Origin: Oribacterium sinus | GTDB taxonomy: Bacteria > Bacillota > Clostridia > Lachnospirales > Lachnospiraceae | Length of the DNA stretch: 64,000 nucleotides | Direction: 5' to 3' | NCBI RefSeq assembly: GCF_014202695.1 | Contig: NZ_JACHHH010000004.1 | Coordinates: 1-64,000, forward strand | In this document: positions 55,972 through 64,000 of the stretch, piece by piece | Position numbering within the stretch: position 1 is the stretch's first letter | Layout: the number at the start of each line of letters is the position of its first letter | Notes under the pieces: model-generated | Database searches by the model: none | Told to the model about the DNA's origin: nothing | Seen by the model: the letters and a program-made list of their open reading frames with translations, nothing else | Translations under genes and position numbers: made by a program

Positions 55972-56001
55972 TATACTGGGAGAAGAGAGGAATTTCGTAC
56001 C

Positions 56002-56928
56002 ATGCAAGAATTAGCAGTAAAGAAAGAGAAGCAAGAAGATAGAGAAAAGCCGGAAAGTAGAGTCGGGGGGGGACAGGCAGAAATCAAAGTCCCGGTAAAC
56101 AAGATTATCCCCTTCAGCTCTGTGGACGGTCCGGGAAATCGAACCGCAATATTTTTACAGGCCTGCAATCTGGACTGTAAGTATTGCCATAATCCGGAAA
56201 CCAGAGCCCTGTGTATTCACTGCGGAGACTGCATTCCGGGCTGTCCCACCAAGGCCATTTATTGGGAAGAAGGAAGGGTAGCCTTTTCTCCGGAAAAATG
56301 TATCGGCTGTGACCAATGTATTCATGCTTGCTCACACAATGCCAGCCCCAGAATCCGCCGGATGAGTGCGAAGGAGGTGTTTCAGGAGGCTTCCAAGAAC
56401 CTTCCCTTTATCCGGGGAATCACCGTGTCCGGGGGAGAGTGTACCCTTTATCCGGAATTCTTACGAGAATTGGGAATGCTCTGTAAAAAGAGGGGCATAG
56501 GATTTTTACTGGATTCCAACGGCTATTATGATTTTTCCAAGGACGAAAAAGATTTATTGCCCTACATTGACGGGGTGATGTTGGATATTAAGGCCTATAA
56601 TGGGGAAGAGCATAAAAGGGTTACCGGTTTTTCCAATGAGGAAATTCTAAAAAATATGCGAATTTTGGCAGAATATGATAAACTCTTTGAGGTAAGGACG
56701 GTAGTGGTGCCGGGACTTTTTTCCGGAAAGGATACGGTGGAGAAGGTATCCAAGGAGTTGTCTCCTTATGTAAGGAAGGGACAGAAAATCCGCTACAAAA
56801 TCATTGCCTACCGGGAGTTTGGGGTACGGGAGCAATATAGGCAGTTTGAGAGTCCCGGTGAGGAAGAACTGAAGGCTTTGAAGGAGCTGGCCGAACAGGA
56901 AGGGATGCAGGACATACTCTTGATTTAA
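56002..56928 (+). CDS. yjjW: YjjW-family glycyl radical enzyme activase
   Basis: This radical SAM enzyme installs the glycyl radical on YjjI. It has 308 residues. The SAM cluster motif CNLDCKYC uses Cys55, Cys59 and Cys62. An inserted ferredoxin-like domain has two further 4Fe-4S sets: Cys71/74/77/81 and Cys100/103/106/110. GITVSGGECTLYPEF (the SAM-binding GGE) follows. The N-terminal about 28 residues are charged and not conserved in pattern. It is always found beside yjjI in known cases and here lies directly downstream of it. Confidence 0.94.
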   Translation: MQELAVKKEKQEDREKPESRVGGGQAEIKVPVNKIIPFSSVDGPGNRTAIFLQACNLDCKYCHNPETRALCIHCGDCIPGCPTKAIYWEEGRVAFSPEKCIGCDQCIHACSHNASPRIRRMSAKEVFQEASKNLPFIRGITVSGGECTLYPEFLRELGMLCKKRGIGFLLDSNGYYDFSKDEKDLLPYIDGVMLDIKAYNGEEHKRVTGFSNEEILKNMRILAEYDKLFEVRTVVVPGLFSGKDTVEKVSKELSPYVRKGQKIRYKIIAYREFGVREQYRQFESPGEEELKALKELAEQEGMQDILLI

Positions 56929-56970
56929 TTAGGAATTTAAGGGAAATCGAGGAAGGAGAGCATTTGGAAG

Positions 56971-58551
56971 ATGGGAAGAGATGAAGAGACAAAGGCATGG
57001 GAAGGGACTCCGAATGCTACAGCTGAAGACGGGAAAGAGCAGGAACCGGTTATTGAAATGCGGGACATTGTGAAGCGCTTTGGAGATTTCGTGGCCAATG
57101 ACCATGTGCAATTAAAGCTTCATAAGGGAGAAGTTCTTGCGATTTTAGGGGAAAATGGAGCAGGAAAGTCTACCCTTATGAATATTCTCTACGGCATGCT
57201 TCGCCCAAGCTCCGGAGAAATTCTGGTTCGTGGACAAAAGGTAGAGATGGACAGCCCGGAAAAGGCTATTTCCTTGGGAATCGGCATGGTGCATCAGCAC
57301 TTTATGCTGATTCCTCCCTTTACCGTTGCGGAAAATATTATTCTGGGGGCGGAGCCCATGCAGGGGCTTACCGTGGACTTAAACGGAGCGAAGAAAAGGA
57401 TTCGGGAGCTTTCCGAACAGTACCATTTGATGGTGGATGTGGATGCCAAGGTGGAAGACATCAGCGTAGGCATGCAGCAAAGAGTGGAGATTTTGAAGGT
57501 TCTGTATCGGGGTGCGGACATTTTGATTTTAGACGAGCCTACCGCCTCCCTTACTCCCCAGGAAATTGATGAGTTAATGGAAATTATTTCCCATTTGACC
57601 AAGGCCGGAAAGTCCATCCTGATTATTACCCACAAATTAAAGGAAATCAAATGCATTGCCCATAAATGTATGATTATCCGACAGGGAAAGTACATTGATA
57701 CCGTGGATGTATGTTCCTGCTCGGAGGACGATTTGGCAGCCATGATGGTGGGAAGAAAAGTGAATCGAGTAGTGGAAAAGAAGGCTCAGGAGCCGGGGGA
57801 AGTGGTACTTTCCGTGAAAAATCTCCATGCCAAGGACTATAGAGGGGTGGAAATCCTAAAGGGACTAAATCTGGAGGTTCGGGCGGGAGAAATCCTGGGA
57901 CTTGCCGGCATTGACGGAAACGGGCAGTCTGAGCTTGTGGAAATACTAACCGGACTGGCTCATGCTACAGAGGGAGAAATTCAGCTTTTAGGAAAGGATA
58001 TTTCCTGCAAAAGCCCAAGAGAAATCTTTGATGCAGGTCTTTCCAGCATTCCGGAGGATCGGCAGAAGCATGGACTGGTACTGGACTTCTCCGTAGCGGA
58101 AAACCTGATTTTACAAAATTACGGGGAAGCGCCCTACTCTAAGGGAGGAATTTTACAGAAGAAGGCTATAGAAGAGCATGCCTCCAGGATGATTGAGAAA
58201 TTTGACATTCGTCCGAAGGGCTGCGAAAGCCGTGCAGCAGGACAGCTTTCCGGCGGAAATCAGCAGAAGGTGATTATTGCCAGAGAGGTGGAAAATGACA
58301 AGTCGCTTCTCATTGCCTTTAACCCCACCAGAGGTTTGGATGTGGGAGCCATTGAGTTTGTGCATAAATATCTGGTGGAACAAAGAAATAAGGGCAGGGG
58401 AATTCTCTTGATTTCCTTTGAGCTGGAAGAGGTTATGGGCTTGTCCGATAGAATCGGCGTTATTTTCTCCGGAAATATTCAGAAAAGCTTCGCCGGAAAT
58501 GAGGCGGATGAGTATACCTTAGGACTATATATGGCAGGAGGAAAGGAGTAA
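56971..58551 (+). CDS. Nucleoside-type ABC importer, double ATP-binding protein
   Basis: The 526-residue protein has two ABC domains, like NupO/YufO/BmpB and sugar importers. Domain 1: Walker A GENGAGKST, HQHFMLIPPFTVAENI, signature ISVGMQQRVEI, Walker B LILDEPTASLTP. Domain 2: a degenerate Walker A GIDGNGQSE, signature LSGGNQQKVIIAREV and an altered Walker B (LLIAFNPTRGLD). Asymmetry of this kind is normal in the family. It follows yjjW by 42 nt and precedes two permease genes. Confidence 0.94.
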   Translation: MGRDEETKAWEGTPNATAEDGKEQEPVIEMRDIVKRFGDFVANDHVQLKLHKGEVLAILGENGAGKSTLMNILYGMLRPSSGEILVRGQKVEMDSPEKAISLGIGMVHQHFMLIPPFTVAENIILGAEPMQGLTVDLNGAKKRIRELSEQYHLMVDVDAKVEDISVGMQQRVEILKVLYRGADILILDEPTASLTPQEIDELMEIISHLTKAGKSILIITHKLKEIKCIAHKCMIIRQGKYIDTVDVCSCSEDDLAAMMVGRKVNRVVEKKAQEPGEVVLSVKNLHAKDYRGVEILKGLNLEVRAGEILGLAGIDGNGQSELVEILTGLAHATEGEIQLLGKDISCKSPREIFDAGLSSIPEDRQKHGLVLDFSVAENLILQNYGEAPYSKGGILQKKAIEEHASRMIEKFDIRPKGCESRAAGQLSGGNQQKVIIAREVENDKSLLIAFNPTRGLDVGAIEFVHKYLVEQRNKGRGILLISFELEEVMGLSDRIGVIFSGNIQKSFAGNEADEYTLGLYMAGGKE

Positions 58552-58553
58552 GT

Positions 58554-59627
58554 ATGAAAGAGAAAATATTAAAGAGTTCCTTGCTTTACACCCTTCTTTC
58601 CATCGCCATCGGCTTTTTGGTAGGGGCTGTTTTATTGCAGGCCATCGGGGTTTCCCCGGTGAAGGCCTACGGAAAATTGTATCAGGGTGTTTTTGGTAAG
58701 CCTAAGTTTATGTTTTACAGCATCATTTACGGAGCACCCCTGATTTTCACAGGTCTGTCCGTTGCTTTCTCCTTCCGTACCGGAATTTTTAATATCGGCG
58801 CAGAGGGTCAGTTTGTGATGGGCAGTTTGGCAGCTGTTGTGGTGGGCATTTTATTTCCTTTGCCTGCGCCCCTCCATGTGCTTCTCTGCCTTGTGGTAGC
58901 GGCTCTTGCCGGCGCTTTTTGGGGCTTTTTGGTAGGCCTTCTCAAGGTGAAAAAGGGTATCAATGAGGTGCTTTCCTATATTATGTTTAACTGGATTGCT
59001 TTCTATTTTTCCAACTATGTGGTGAATTTAAAGACGATTCATACCGACCAGGGAGCAGAGGCCAGTAAGAATATTTTAGCGACCGCCTCCATGAAGATTC
59101 CCCAGGCTTTGATTCCCTTTGCGGGGGGAGCGGAGCTTCATGCCGGAGTGCCTTTGGCTTTGCTCTTTGCCTTTCTGATCTGGTTCATTCTGAGCAAAAC
59201 CACTTTTGGCTATCAGCTTCGGGCGGTGGGCTATTCCCGCAGTGCTGCGGAGTATGGGGGAATCAATTCCAAGAGAGTTTTCCTTTTGTCTATGTCCTTA
59301 TCCGGTGTTCTGGCAGGTCTTGGGGGAGCAGTGCAAATCCTGGGTATGTCTGAACGTGTCTCCATGTTTGCCGCCCAGGAGGGCTATGGCTTCCAGGGCA
59401 TTACGGTGGCGTTGATTGGAGGAACCCATCCCCTTGGCTGCATTTTCTCCGGTCTTTTCTATGGCGCCATGAAGTATGGCGGAAACAAATTAACAACGGT
59501 GGATGTTCCTGCGGAAGTGGTAAGCATTATCATGGGAACCATCATCATTTTCATCGCCATCACGCCGGTGATTAAAAATCTGGTACAGAGAGGGTTCCAA
59601 AAGAAGGGAGAAAGCCATGCTGAATGA
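58554..59627 (+). CDS. Nucleoside-type ABC importer permease 1
   Basis: The 357-residue permease is of the branched-chain/BPD_transp_2 type, with about eight to nine helices. Marks are GAPLIFTGLSVAFSFRTGIFNIGAEGQFVMG and GYQLRAVGYSRSAAEYGGIN, which match NupP-like subunits of nucleoside importers. It starts 2 nt after the ATPase stop and overlaps the second permease by 11 nt. Confidence 0.93.
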   Translation: MKEKILKSSLLYTLLSIAIGFLVGAVLLQAIGVSPVKAYGKLYQGVFGKPKFMFYSIIYGAPLIFTGLSVAFSFRTGIFNIGAEGQFVMGSLAAVVVGILFPLPAPLHVLLCLVVAALAGAFWGFLVGLLKVKKGINEVLSYIMFNWIAFYFSNYVVNLKTIHTDQGAEASKNILATASMKIPQALIPFAGGAELHAGVPLALLFAFLIWFILSKTTFGYQLRAVGYSRSAAEYGGINSKRVFLLSMSLSGVLAGLGGAVQILGMSERVSMFAAQEGYGFQGITVALIGGTHPLGCIFSGLFYGAMKYGGNKLTTVDVPAEVVSIIMGTIIIFIAITPVIKNLVQRGFQKKGESHAE

Positions 59628-60543
59628 TCTGGGATTACTGTTAAATGCGGTTTTGATTTCTACGCCACCCCTCCTCTTGGCAGGGCTTGGTTCTTGTTGC
59701 TCCGAGCGTTCCGGTGTGGTAAATATCGGAATCGAAGGAATGATGACTCTGGGCGCCTTTGTAGGAGCCTGTGTAGCCTATTTTACCGGAAACGGATGGC
59801 TGGGATTTTTTGCGGGAGGCTGTGCCGGAGCTCTTCTTGGTTTGATTCATGCGGTGGTTTGTGTGTCCCTTCATGCGGATCAAACCATTGCGGGAACGGC
59901 CATTAACTTTGTCGGACCGGGCTTTGCAGTTTTCCTTTGTAAGGCGATTTTTGACAATTCTTCAGACACACCGGCTTTGGATTTATCCGCAAAGCTTCCG
60001 AAGATGTTTGAAGGGAAGTTTGCCTCAGGTTCCTTCCTGTACAATGTGGTAAGCACCTATTCCGTGGCTTATCTTAGCTTTCTTTTGGTGCTTTTGCTTT
60101 GGTTTATTTTCTTTAAAACCCGTTACGGTATGCGGCTCCGGGCAGCAGGAGAACACCCCTGGGCCTGTGAAACCTTGGGAATCAATGTCTATAAGGTTCG
60201 TTACATTGCGGTGATTCTTTCCGGCTTTTTGTCCGGCCTGGGAGGAGCCTTTGTGACCTTGGCTACCGTATCCCAGTTCCGCCCTTCCGTTATTGTGGGA
60301 CAGGGATTTATCGCCATTGCGGCGGTGATTTTCGGAAAATTTACGCCCCAGGGAACCTTCCTGGGCTGCCTGATTTTCGGACTGTGTAACGGTCTTCGTG
60401 CATTGCTTGGATCCGGAAATATGGTATCTCCTCACTTGCTCTCCATGATTCCCTATGTGGTAACCATTCTGACCTTGGTATTCTTTGTAGGAGCAGGACA
60501 TGTGCCAAAGGCAAACGGCAGAATCTTTGTTCGGACGAGATAA
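59617..60543 (+). CDS. Nucleoside-type ABC importer permease 2
   Basis: The 308-residue permease is the NupQ-like partner. It has about eight helices, with STPPLLLAGLGSCCSERSGVVNIGIEGMMTLGAF and TRYGMRLRAAGEHPWACETLGIN as the typical cytoplasmic motifs. It overlaps permease 1 by 11 nt, so they are translated together as a heterodimer. It ends the importer gene set. Confidence 0.93.
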   Translation: MLNDLGLLLNAVLISTPPLLLAGLGSCCSERSGVVNIGIEGMMTLGAFVGACVAYFTGNGWLGFFAGGCAGALLGLIHAVVCVSLHADQTIAGTAINFVGPGFAVFLCKAIFDNSSDTPALDLSAKLPKMFEGKFASGSFLYNVVSTYSVAYLSFLLVLLLWFIFFKTRYGMRLRAAGEHPWACETLGINVYKVRYIAVILSGFLSGLGGAFVTLATVSQFRPSVIVGQGFIAIAAVIFGKFTPQGTFLGCLIFGLCNGLRALLGSGNMVSPHLLSMIPYVVTILTLVFFVGAGHVPKANGRIFVRTR

Positions 60544-60645
60544 GGAAGAGTAGCGAGTATAAAGACAACGATGAAAGTAAAACAACCGGTCAGGGCAATA
60601 ACTGCGGTTAAAGCAAAGATAGTAGAAGAGTAGGGAAGTAAAGAA

Positions 60646-61821
60646 ATGAATTGGAAAGATTTATGGAATAAAAAATACCTGATGATTTCAGTATATGTAT
60701 TGCTGACGGCTCTCCTGTATCATCTGGGAAGCCGTTTGGTGGATCATCTGGAAAGGATTCCCTCATTATGGACAAGGCACTTTTCCTGGCTGTCCCAAGT
60801 GACTTCTCCTTTGCTCTTGGGATTTGCTTTGGCGTATTTGCTGAGTCCTCTCTGTACCATACTGGAGAGGGCCTTAGGGAAAATTCCTCTTTTTCAGAAG
60901 AAAGAGAAATTACGGAAAAATCTGGGCATTCTGCTTTGCTATCTCTTGATATTACTTTTTCTGGTACTGCTTGCCTCTCTTTTTGTATCCGTACTGACCA
61001 AAAATATTCAGCTGATTCAGGGAGAAGATTTTGCTAAGGGATTGGAGAGCGTACTGCTTCTTTTAAAAAGTTTTTATGAGGATTTGAACCAAAGAGTTTC
61101 AGAGATTCCTATTGCGGGAAATGATTTGCAGGAGGGAATACGGACTTTTTTAGCAAAGCTTTTAAGCTTTGTACAAAACCTGGGCAGTAATTTCATATCC
61201 TCCGTGGGAAATATGGGAAGCCTGATAGGCACTCTGCTCTTTGGTATTATTTTTTCTATTTATTTTCTGGCAGATGGGGTAAAGATTGCGCTATATTGGG
61301 AAAGAATTTTTCGCCTGATCTTGGGGGAAAAGAGAGTTTTAGCCTTTCGCGGATTTCTAAAGGATGCGGATAGAGCCTTTTCCGGTTATATCCGTGGACA
61401 GATGATTGACGGCATCATTATGGCTATTTTGGTTAGTTTTAGCCTAAGTCTTATAGGGGTACGCTATGCCGTAGCCATAGGAATTCTTACCGGAATCGGA
61501 AATCTAATACCCTATGTGGGTCCCTTTGTGGCCTATGGAACAACCATTTTAGTGTGTACTCTTTACGGGGATTTTTCTAAATTATTACCGGCTGTCTTAG
61601 CCCTGTTTGCGATTCAGACCGTTGATGGAAACGTGATTAACCCCAGACTGCTTTCCAACAGTATCGATATCCATCCTCTACTGGTAATGATCTCTTTAAT
61701 TATCGGCGGCGCAGTGGGGGGAGTTTTGGGAATCTTCCTGGCAGCCCCCATCGCCGGTTTGATTAAGTTACAGGTGGATCGGATGATAGAAAGAGGGGAA
61801 GCAAAGAAGGCGAATTCATAA
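60646..61821 (+). CDS. AI-2E (PerM) family transporter
   Basis: The 391-residue polytopic protein has seven to eight helices and a large soluble segment in the middle. Family marks are LGFALAYLLSPL, FSGYIRGQMIDGIIMAIL, GIGNLIPYVGPFVAYG and QTVDGNVINPRLLSNSIDIHPLLVMISLIIGG. Members export diverse small molecules or ions; autoinducer-2 export should not be assumed. It lies 102 nt after the nucleoside permease with no terminator seen between. Confidence 0.92.
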   Translation: MNWKDLWNKKYLMISVYVLLTALLYHLGSRLVDHLERIPSLWTRHFSWLSQVTSPLLLGFALAYLLSPLCTILERALGKIPLFQKKEKLRKNLGILLCYLLILLFLVLLASLFVSVLTKNIQLIQGEDFAKGLESVLLLLKSFYEDLNQRVSEIPIAGNDLQEGIRTFLAKLLSFVQNLGSNFISSVGNMGSLIGTLLFGIIFSIYFLADGVKIALYWERIFRLILGEKRVLAFRGFLKDADRAFSGYIRGQMIDGIIMAILVSFSLSLIGVRYAVAIGILTGIGNLIPYVGPFVAYGTTILVCTLYGDFSKLLPAVLALFAIQTVDGNVINPRLLSNSIDIHPLLVMISLIIGGAVGGVLGIFLAAPIAGLIKLQVDRMIERGEAKKANS

Positions 61822-61831
61822 ATTTACGGTT

Positions 61832-62162
61832 TTCTAATTAGGATAGGGATGAAATTCGTGGCACGCTTTCGCTAGCCTAATCCAATGTATTGAAGGACTG
61901 TACTTATCATAAGGATGCGCTCAAATGCAGTATGGGTCTATAATCGTGGCACGCTCCCGCTAACTTCGCCTTCGTAACAGTACTAACTTCAAGCTTCGCT
62001 TTGCTCGCTTTCAGTAAGTACTGACGGGCTCAGATTGCCCCTATTATAGACCCATACTGCATTATTCGCTTCACATATTGATTTTTACAGTTCTTCACTT
62101 CATCAGATTTTGCAAGTATCGGGCTCAGATTACCACTCGTTTCATCCCTATCCTATAGAAAA
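61832..62162. repeat. Nested hairpin repeat element, copy E
   Basis: The outer arms (AGGATAGGGATGAAA, about 61840-61854, against about 62141-62155) enclose perfect 20-bp inner arms with ATGCAGTATGGGTCTATAAT (61925-61944 and 62043-62062). At the centre is AGTACTAACTTCAAGC / GCTTTCAGTAAGTACT. It carries two sets of family boxes, one in each nested layer, and lies between the convergent AI-2E and DJ-1 genes. No gene is seen in this 393-nt gap. Confidence 0.88.
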
Positions 62163-62214
62163 CCTGGCTGAATTTATTGCTTCACCTCTTAATGATAATT
62201 GAAACAACATAGGT

Positions 62215-62790
62215 TTAAATGCATTCCGGGTGCTGTACCCCTTTCTTTAGCTGAGCTGCTTTTTCTGCACCTTCCAGTCTTTCCACCAGTGCCAAAGCGA
62301 AGTCTAAAGCGACGCCCATTCCTCTCCCTGTGATGATCTGTTTTCCGACTTCCACGGCTTTTCCGCTCCATTTTGCGCCGTCTACGTCGGAGATGCCTTC
62401 TTCAAAGCCCGGATAGCAGGTGAAGTGTTGCCCTTTCAAAAATCCCAGACGTCCGAAAATGCCGGGAGCGGCACAGATTGCGGCCAGATCCTTTCCTGCT
62501 TGGAACTGCTTTTGCAAAGCTTCCAGCAGGCTTTTATTTTCCTCTAAGTGGGGAACGCCCGGGATTCCACCGGGTAAGAAAAGTAAATCTGCGGTGGAAA
62601 AATCATTTTCCGTAAGCTCGGAAATATTCTTATCACAGAGGATGGTAATCTGGTGGGAACCCTTCACGAGCTTATCCGGAGCAACTGCAATAAGCTCCAC
62701 CGATACACCTGCTCTTCGTAAAATATCCACCACCATTAAACATTCAATTTCTTCCGTGCCTTCCGCAAAAAATGCCAGTACCTTTTTCAT
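62215..62790 (-). CDS. DJ-1/PfpI-family protein
   Basis: The 191-residue DJ-1-like protein has the reactive Cys106 in LAAICAAPG and the nearby Glu15 in GTEEIECLMVVDILRRAG. Such proteins are proposed as redox sensors or deglycases; the bacterial role is uncertain. The frame extends to 62922 through a low-complexity Asn/Ser/Gly stretch made by 18-bp repeats. AAAGGAG lies 6 nt before the ATG at 62790, which is preferred. Confidence 0.92.
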   Translation of the reverse strand: MKKVLAFFAEGTEEIECLMVVDILRRAGVSVELIAVAPDKLVKGSHQITILCDKNISELTENDFSTADLLFLPGGIPGVPHLEENKSLLEALQKQFQAGKDLAAICAAPGIFGRLGFLKGQHFTCYPGFEEGISDVDGAKWSGKAVEVGKQIITGRGMGVALDFALALVERLEGAEKAAQLKKGVQHPECI

Positions 62791-62832
62791 AGAAACTCCT
62801 TTCAACGCTTTTTGTATTTCATTACAGTCATC

Positions 62833-62895
62833 ACTTTCATTACAGCCCTTACTGCCATTACTTTCATTACCGCCATTACTTTCATTGCTGCCGGT
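62833..62895. repeat. 18-bp imperfect tandem repeat upstream of the DJ-1 gene
   Basis: About three and a half units of an ACTTTCATTACCGCCATT-like sequence with 9-bp sub-periodicity. It is in the leader or promoter region of the DJ-1 gene on the minus strand. Confidence 0.65.
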
Positions 62896-63015
62896 GCTTA
62901 GCTTTCTTACACTACAATACATATCTTACTCCATTTTTTGAAAAAGAAATAGAGTGAGAAGAACTGTGAGCAGAAGAGCAGGAAAATGTTTGAAAAAGCT
63001 TTGGAAAATTTTATC

Positions 63016-63043
63016 TTGCAAAAAAAAGCTTTTTGAATAAAAT
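63016..63043 (+). promoter_or_regulatory. Candidate promoter of the symporter gene
   Basis: -35 TTGCAA (63016-63021), a 16-nt spacer and -10 TAAAAT (63038-63043), about 120 nt before the start. A second TATAAA at about 63055 is an alternative -10. The rest of this 375-nt gap holds only the 18-bp repeats and AT-rich DNA. Confidence 0.45.
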
Positions 63044-63165
63044 ATTAAAAGTAGTATAAAATTGTAATAATTTCACTAATCATATCAGTAAAATACGGGA
63101 CTTCTTTGGCGGAAATGTAGTAAAAGTGGAGTGTAAGGGTGATTGGTTGAAAGAAGGGAGAGTCT

Positions 63166-64000
63166 ATGGGAGAAAAGAAAGAGATAGTAGAGGAAAGTGG
63201 AATGATGTCGCAGAACAGCGCAGATGTAGAGAGAGAAGGCGGCTCGAAACAGAACCCGCAAAATAAGGGAGGGCTTGAAGCCTATAAGGAACCGCTGCTT
63301 CTCCTGCTGTGTGTAACGATAGGTGCTGTTTTAGGATTGGTATTTCGGGAGAAGGTGGCATTTTTAAAGCCGGTGGGACAGATTTTTCTAAATCTTTTGT
63401 TTACCCTCCTGGTACCGCTGATTTTCTTCTCTATTTCCGCCTCCATTGCCAATGTATCGGATACCAATAAGGTCGGAAAATTGCTTTTTTACCTGATTCT
63501 GATTTTTGTGGGTACTGCAGCTATCGCAGCTATATTGATGTTTACCGTAGTGCATTTTGTGGGACTGGATACCAATTTGAATCTGGTATCGGAGGCGGTA
63601 GAGGAAATCAAGAAAACGGATATGGCTACGCAGGTTGTAGACATGTTCACGGTTTCCGACTTCCCCCTGGTCATCAGCCGGGCCCACATCCTTCCTTTAA
63701 TTATCTTTTCCATCTTTACCGGAATGGCAGTTTCTCTAATGGGAAAGGAAGGCGAATACGTTGCCAATTTCCTCAGTCAGTGGTCCAAGGTCTTTTATAA
63801 GATGGTTTCTCTTTTAATGAAGCTGGCCCCCATTGGAATCGGGGCCTATTTTGCGGATTTAACCGGTACCTATGGAATGGATTTGATTAAAACCTATGGA
63901 AGAGCCTTACTTACCTTTTATCCCACGGTTATCGTATATTTCTTCCTTTTCCTTGGCTTCTATGCCTTTCTGGCAGCAGGCCCCTGGGGAGTGAAAAATT
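63166..64000 (+). CDS. Dicarboxylate/amino acid:cation symporter (truncated at window edge)
   Basis: 278 codons are visible and the gene runs off the right edge. It is of the DAACS/SDF family (GltP/DctA-like). A charged N-tail of about 40 residues is followed by helices: LLLLLCVTIGAVLGLVF, FLNLLFTLLVPLIFFSISASIANV (the conserved loop after helix 2), and IIFSIFTGMAVSLMG. Substrate-binding hairpins lie beyond the window, so the substrate cannot be judged. AAGGGAG precedes the ATG at 63166. Confidence 0.9.
   Translation, partial: MGEKKEIVEESGMMSQNSADVEREGGSKQNPQNKGGLEAYKEPLLLLLCVTIGAVLGLVFREKVAFLKPVGQIFLNLLFTLLVPLIFFSISASIANVSDTNKVGKLLFYLILIFVGTAAIAAILMFTVVHFVGLDTNLNLVSEAVEEIKKTDMATQVVDMFTVSDFPLVISRAHILPLIIFSIFTGMAVSLMGKEGEYVANFLSQWSKVFYKMVSLLMKLAPIGIGAYFADLTGTYGMDLIKTYGRALLTFYPTVIVYFFLFLGFYAFLAAGPWGVKN

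Noticed and set aside
62791-62922. Asn/Ser/Gly-rich N-terminal extension of the DJ-1 protein
   Set aside because: It is encoded by 18-bp repeats, has no RBS, and the ATG at 62790 has AAAGGAG and gives the normal DJ-1 start.

Overview
The window carries a Firmicutes-type replication origin in a mid-GC, Gram-positive, anaerobic Clostridia genome. The closest resemblance is to Lachnospiraceae. This rests on the gene order around oriC, on DUF4446 directly after parB, on a DUF3783 protein, on frequent TTG starts and on an oxygen-sensitive glycyl radical enzyme. The genus cannot be fixed from the sequence alone.

Layout, left arm (minus strand, moving away from oriC): dnaA, dnaN, recF, gyrB and gyrA, then tRNA-Ser(GCU), then the promoter, leader and 5' end of a 16S rRNA gene that runs off the left edge. 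oriC lies at about 9.5-9.87 kb and has five DnaA boxes. Right arm (plus strand): rpmH-rnpA-yidD-yidC-khpB, mnmE-mnmG-rsmG, a DMT transporter, and parA-parB-DUF4446. Two perfect parS sites sit near 17.2 and 18.9 kb. An unrecognised 830-residue anchored protein follows.

From 24 to 47 kb the window mixes housekeeping and accessory genes. These are rsmA, two toxin-antitoxin modules (RelBE-like overlapping a NUDIX gene, and AbrB-PIN), an MreB-type actin, recD2, comF, a LysR regulator, malQ, yggS, a nitroreductase-like protein, an HD protein, an LTA-synthase-like enzyme, a zinc-ribbon/SPFH/HAD operon, an alpha/beta hydrolase, signal peptidase I and an M18 aminopeptidase. From 47 to 64 kb the content is mainly envelope and transport: an exported trigger-factor-like lipoprotein, a polar amino acid ABC importer, a nucleoside-type (BMP) ABC importer split around a YjjI glycyl radical enzyme and its YjjW activase, an AI-2E-family protein, a DJ-1 homologue and a truncated dicarboxylate/amino-acid symporter.

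Two things stand out. First, the YjjI/YjjW pair lies inside what reads as a nucleoside import operon. In E. coli the same pair neighbours the deo genes, so a role in anaerobic nucleoside or deoxyribose metabolism is plausible. Second, the intergenic DNA is rich in organised repeats. A dispersed family of nested hairpin elements has at least five copies; their outer arms differ between copies but stay complementary within each copy. In addition, several gene 3' ends, including their stop codons, have been duplicated in tandem (gyrA, parA, the HAD gene). A 13-bp inverted pair of perfect DnaA boxes lies about 42 kb from oriC.
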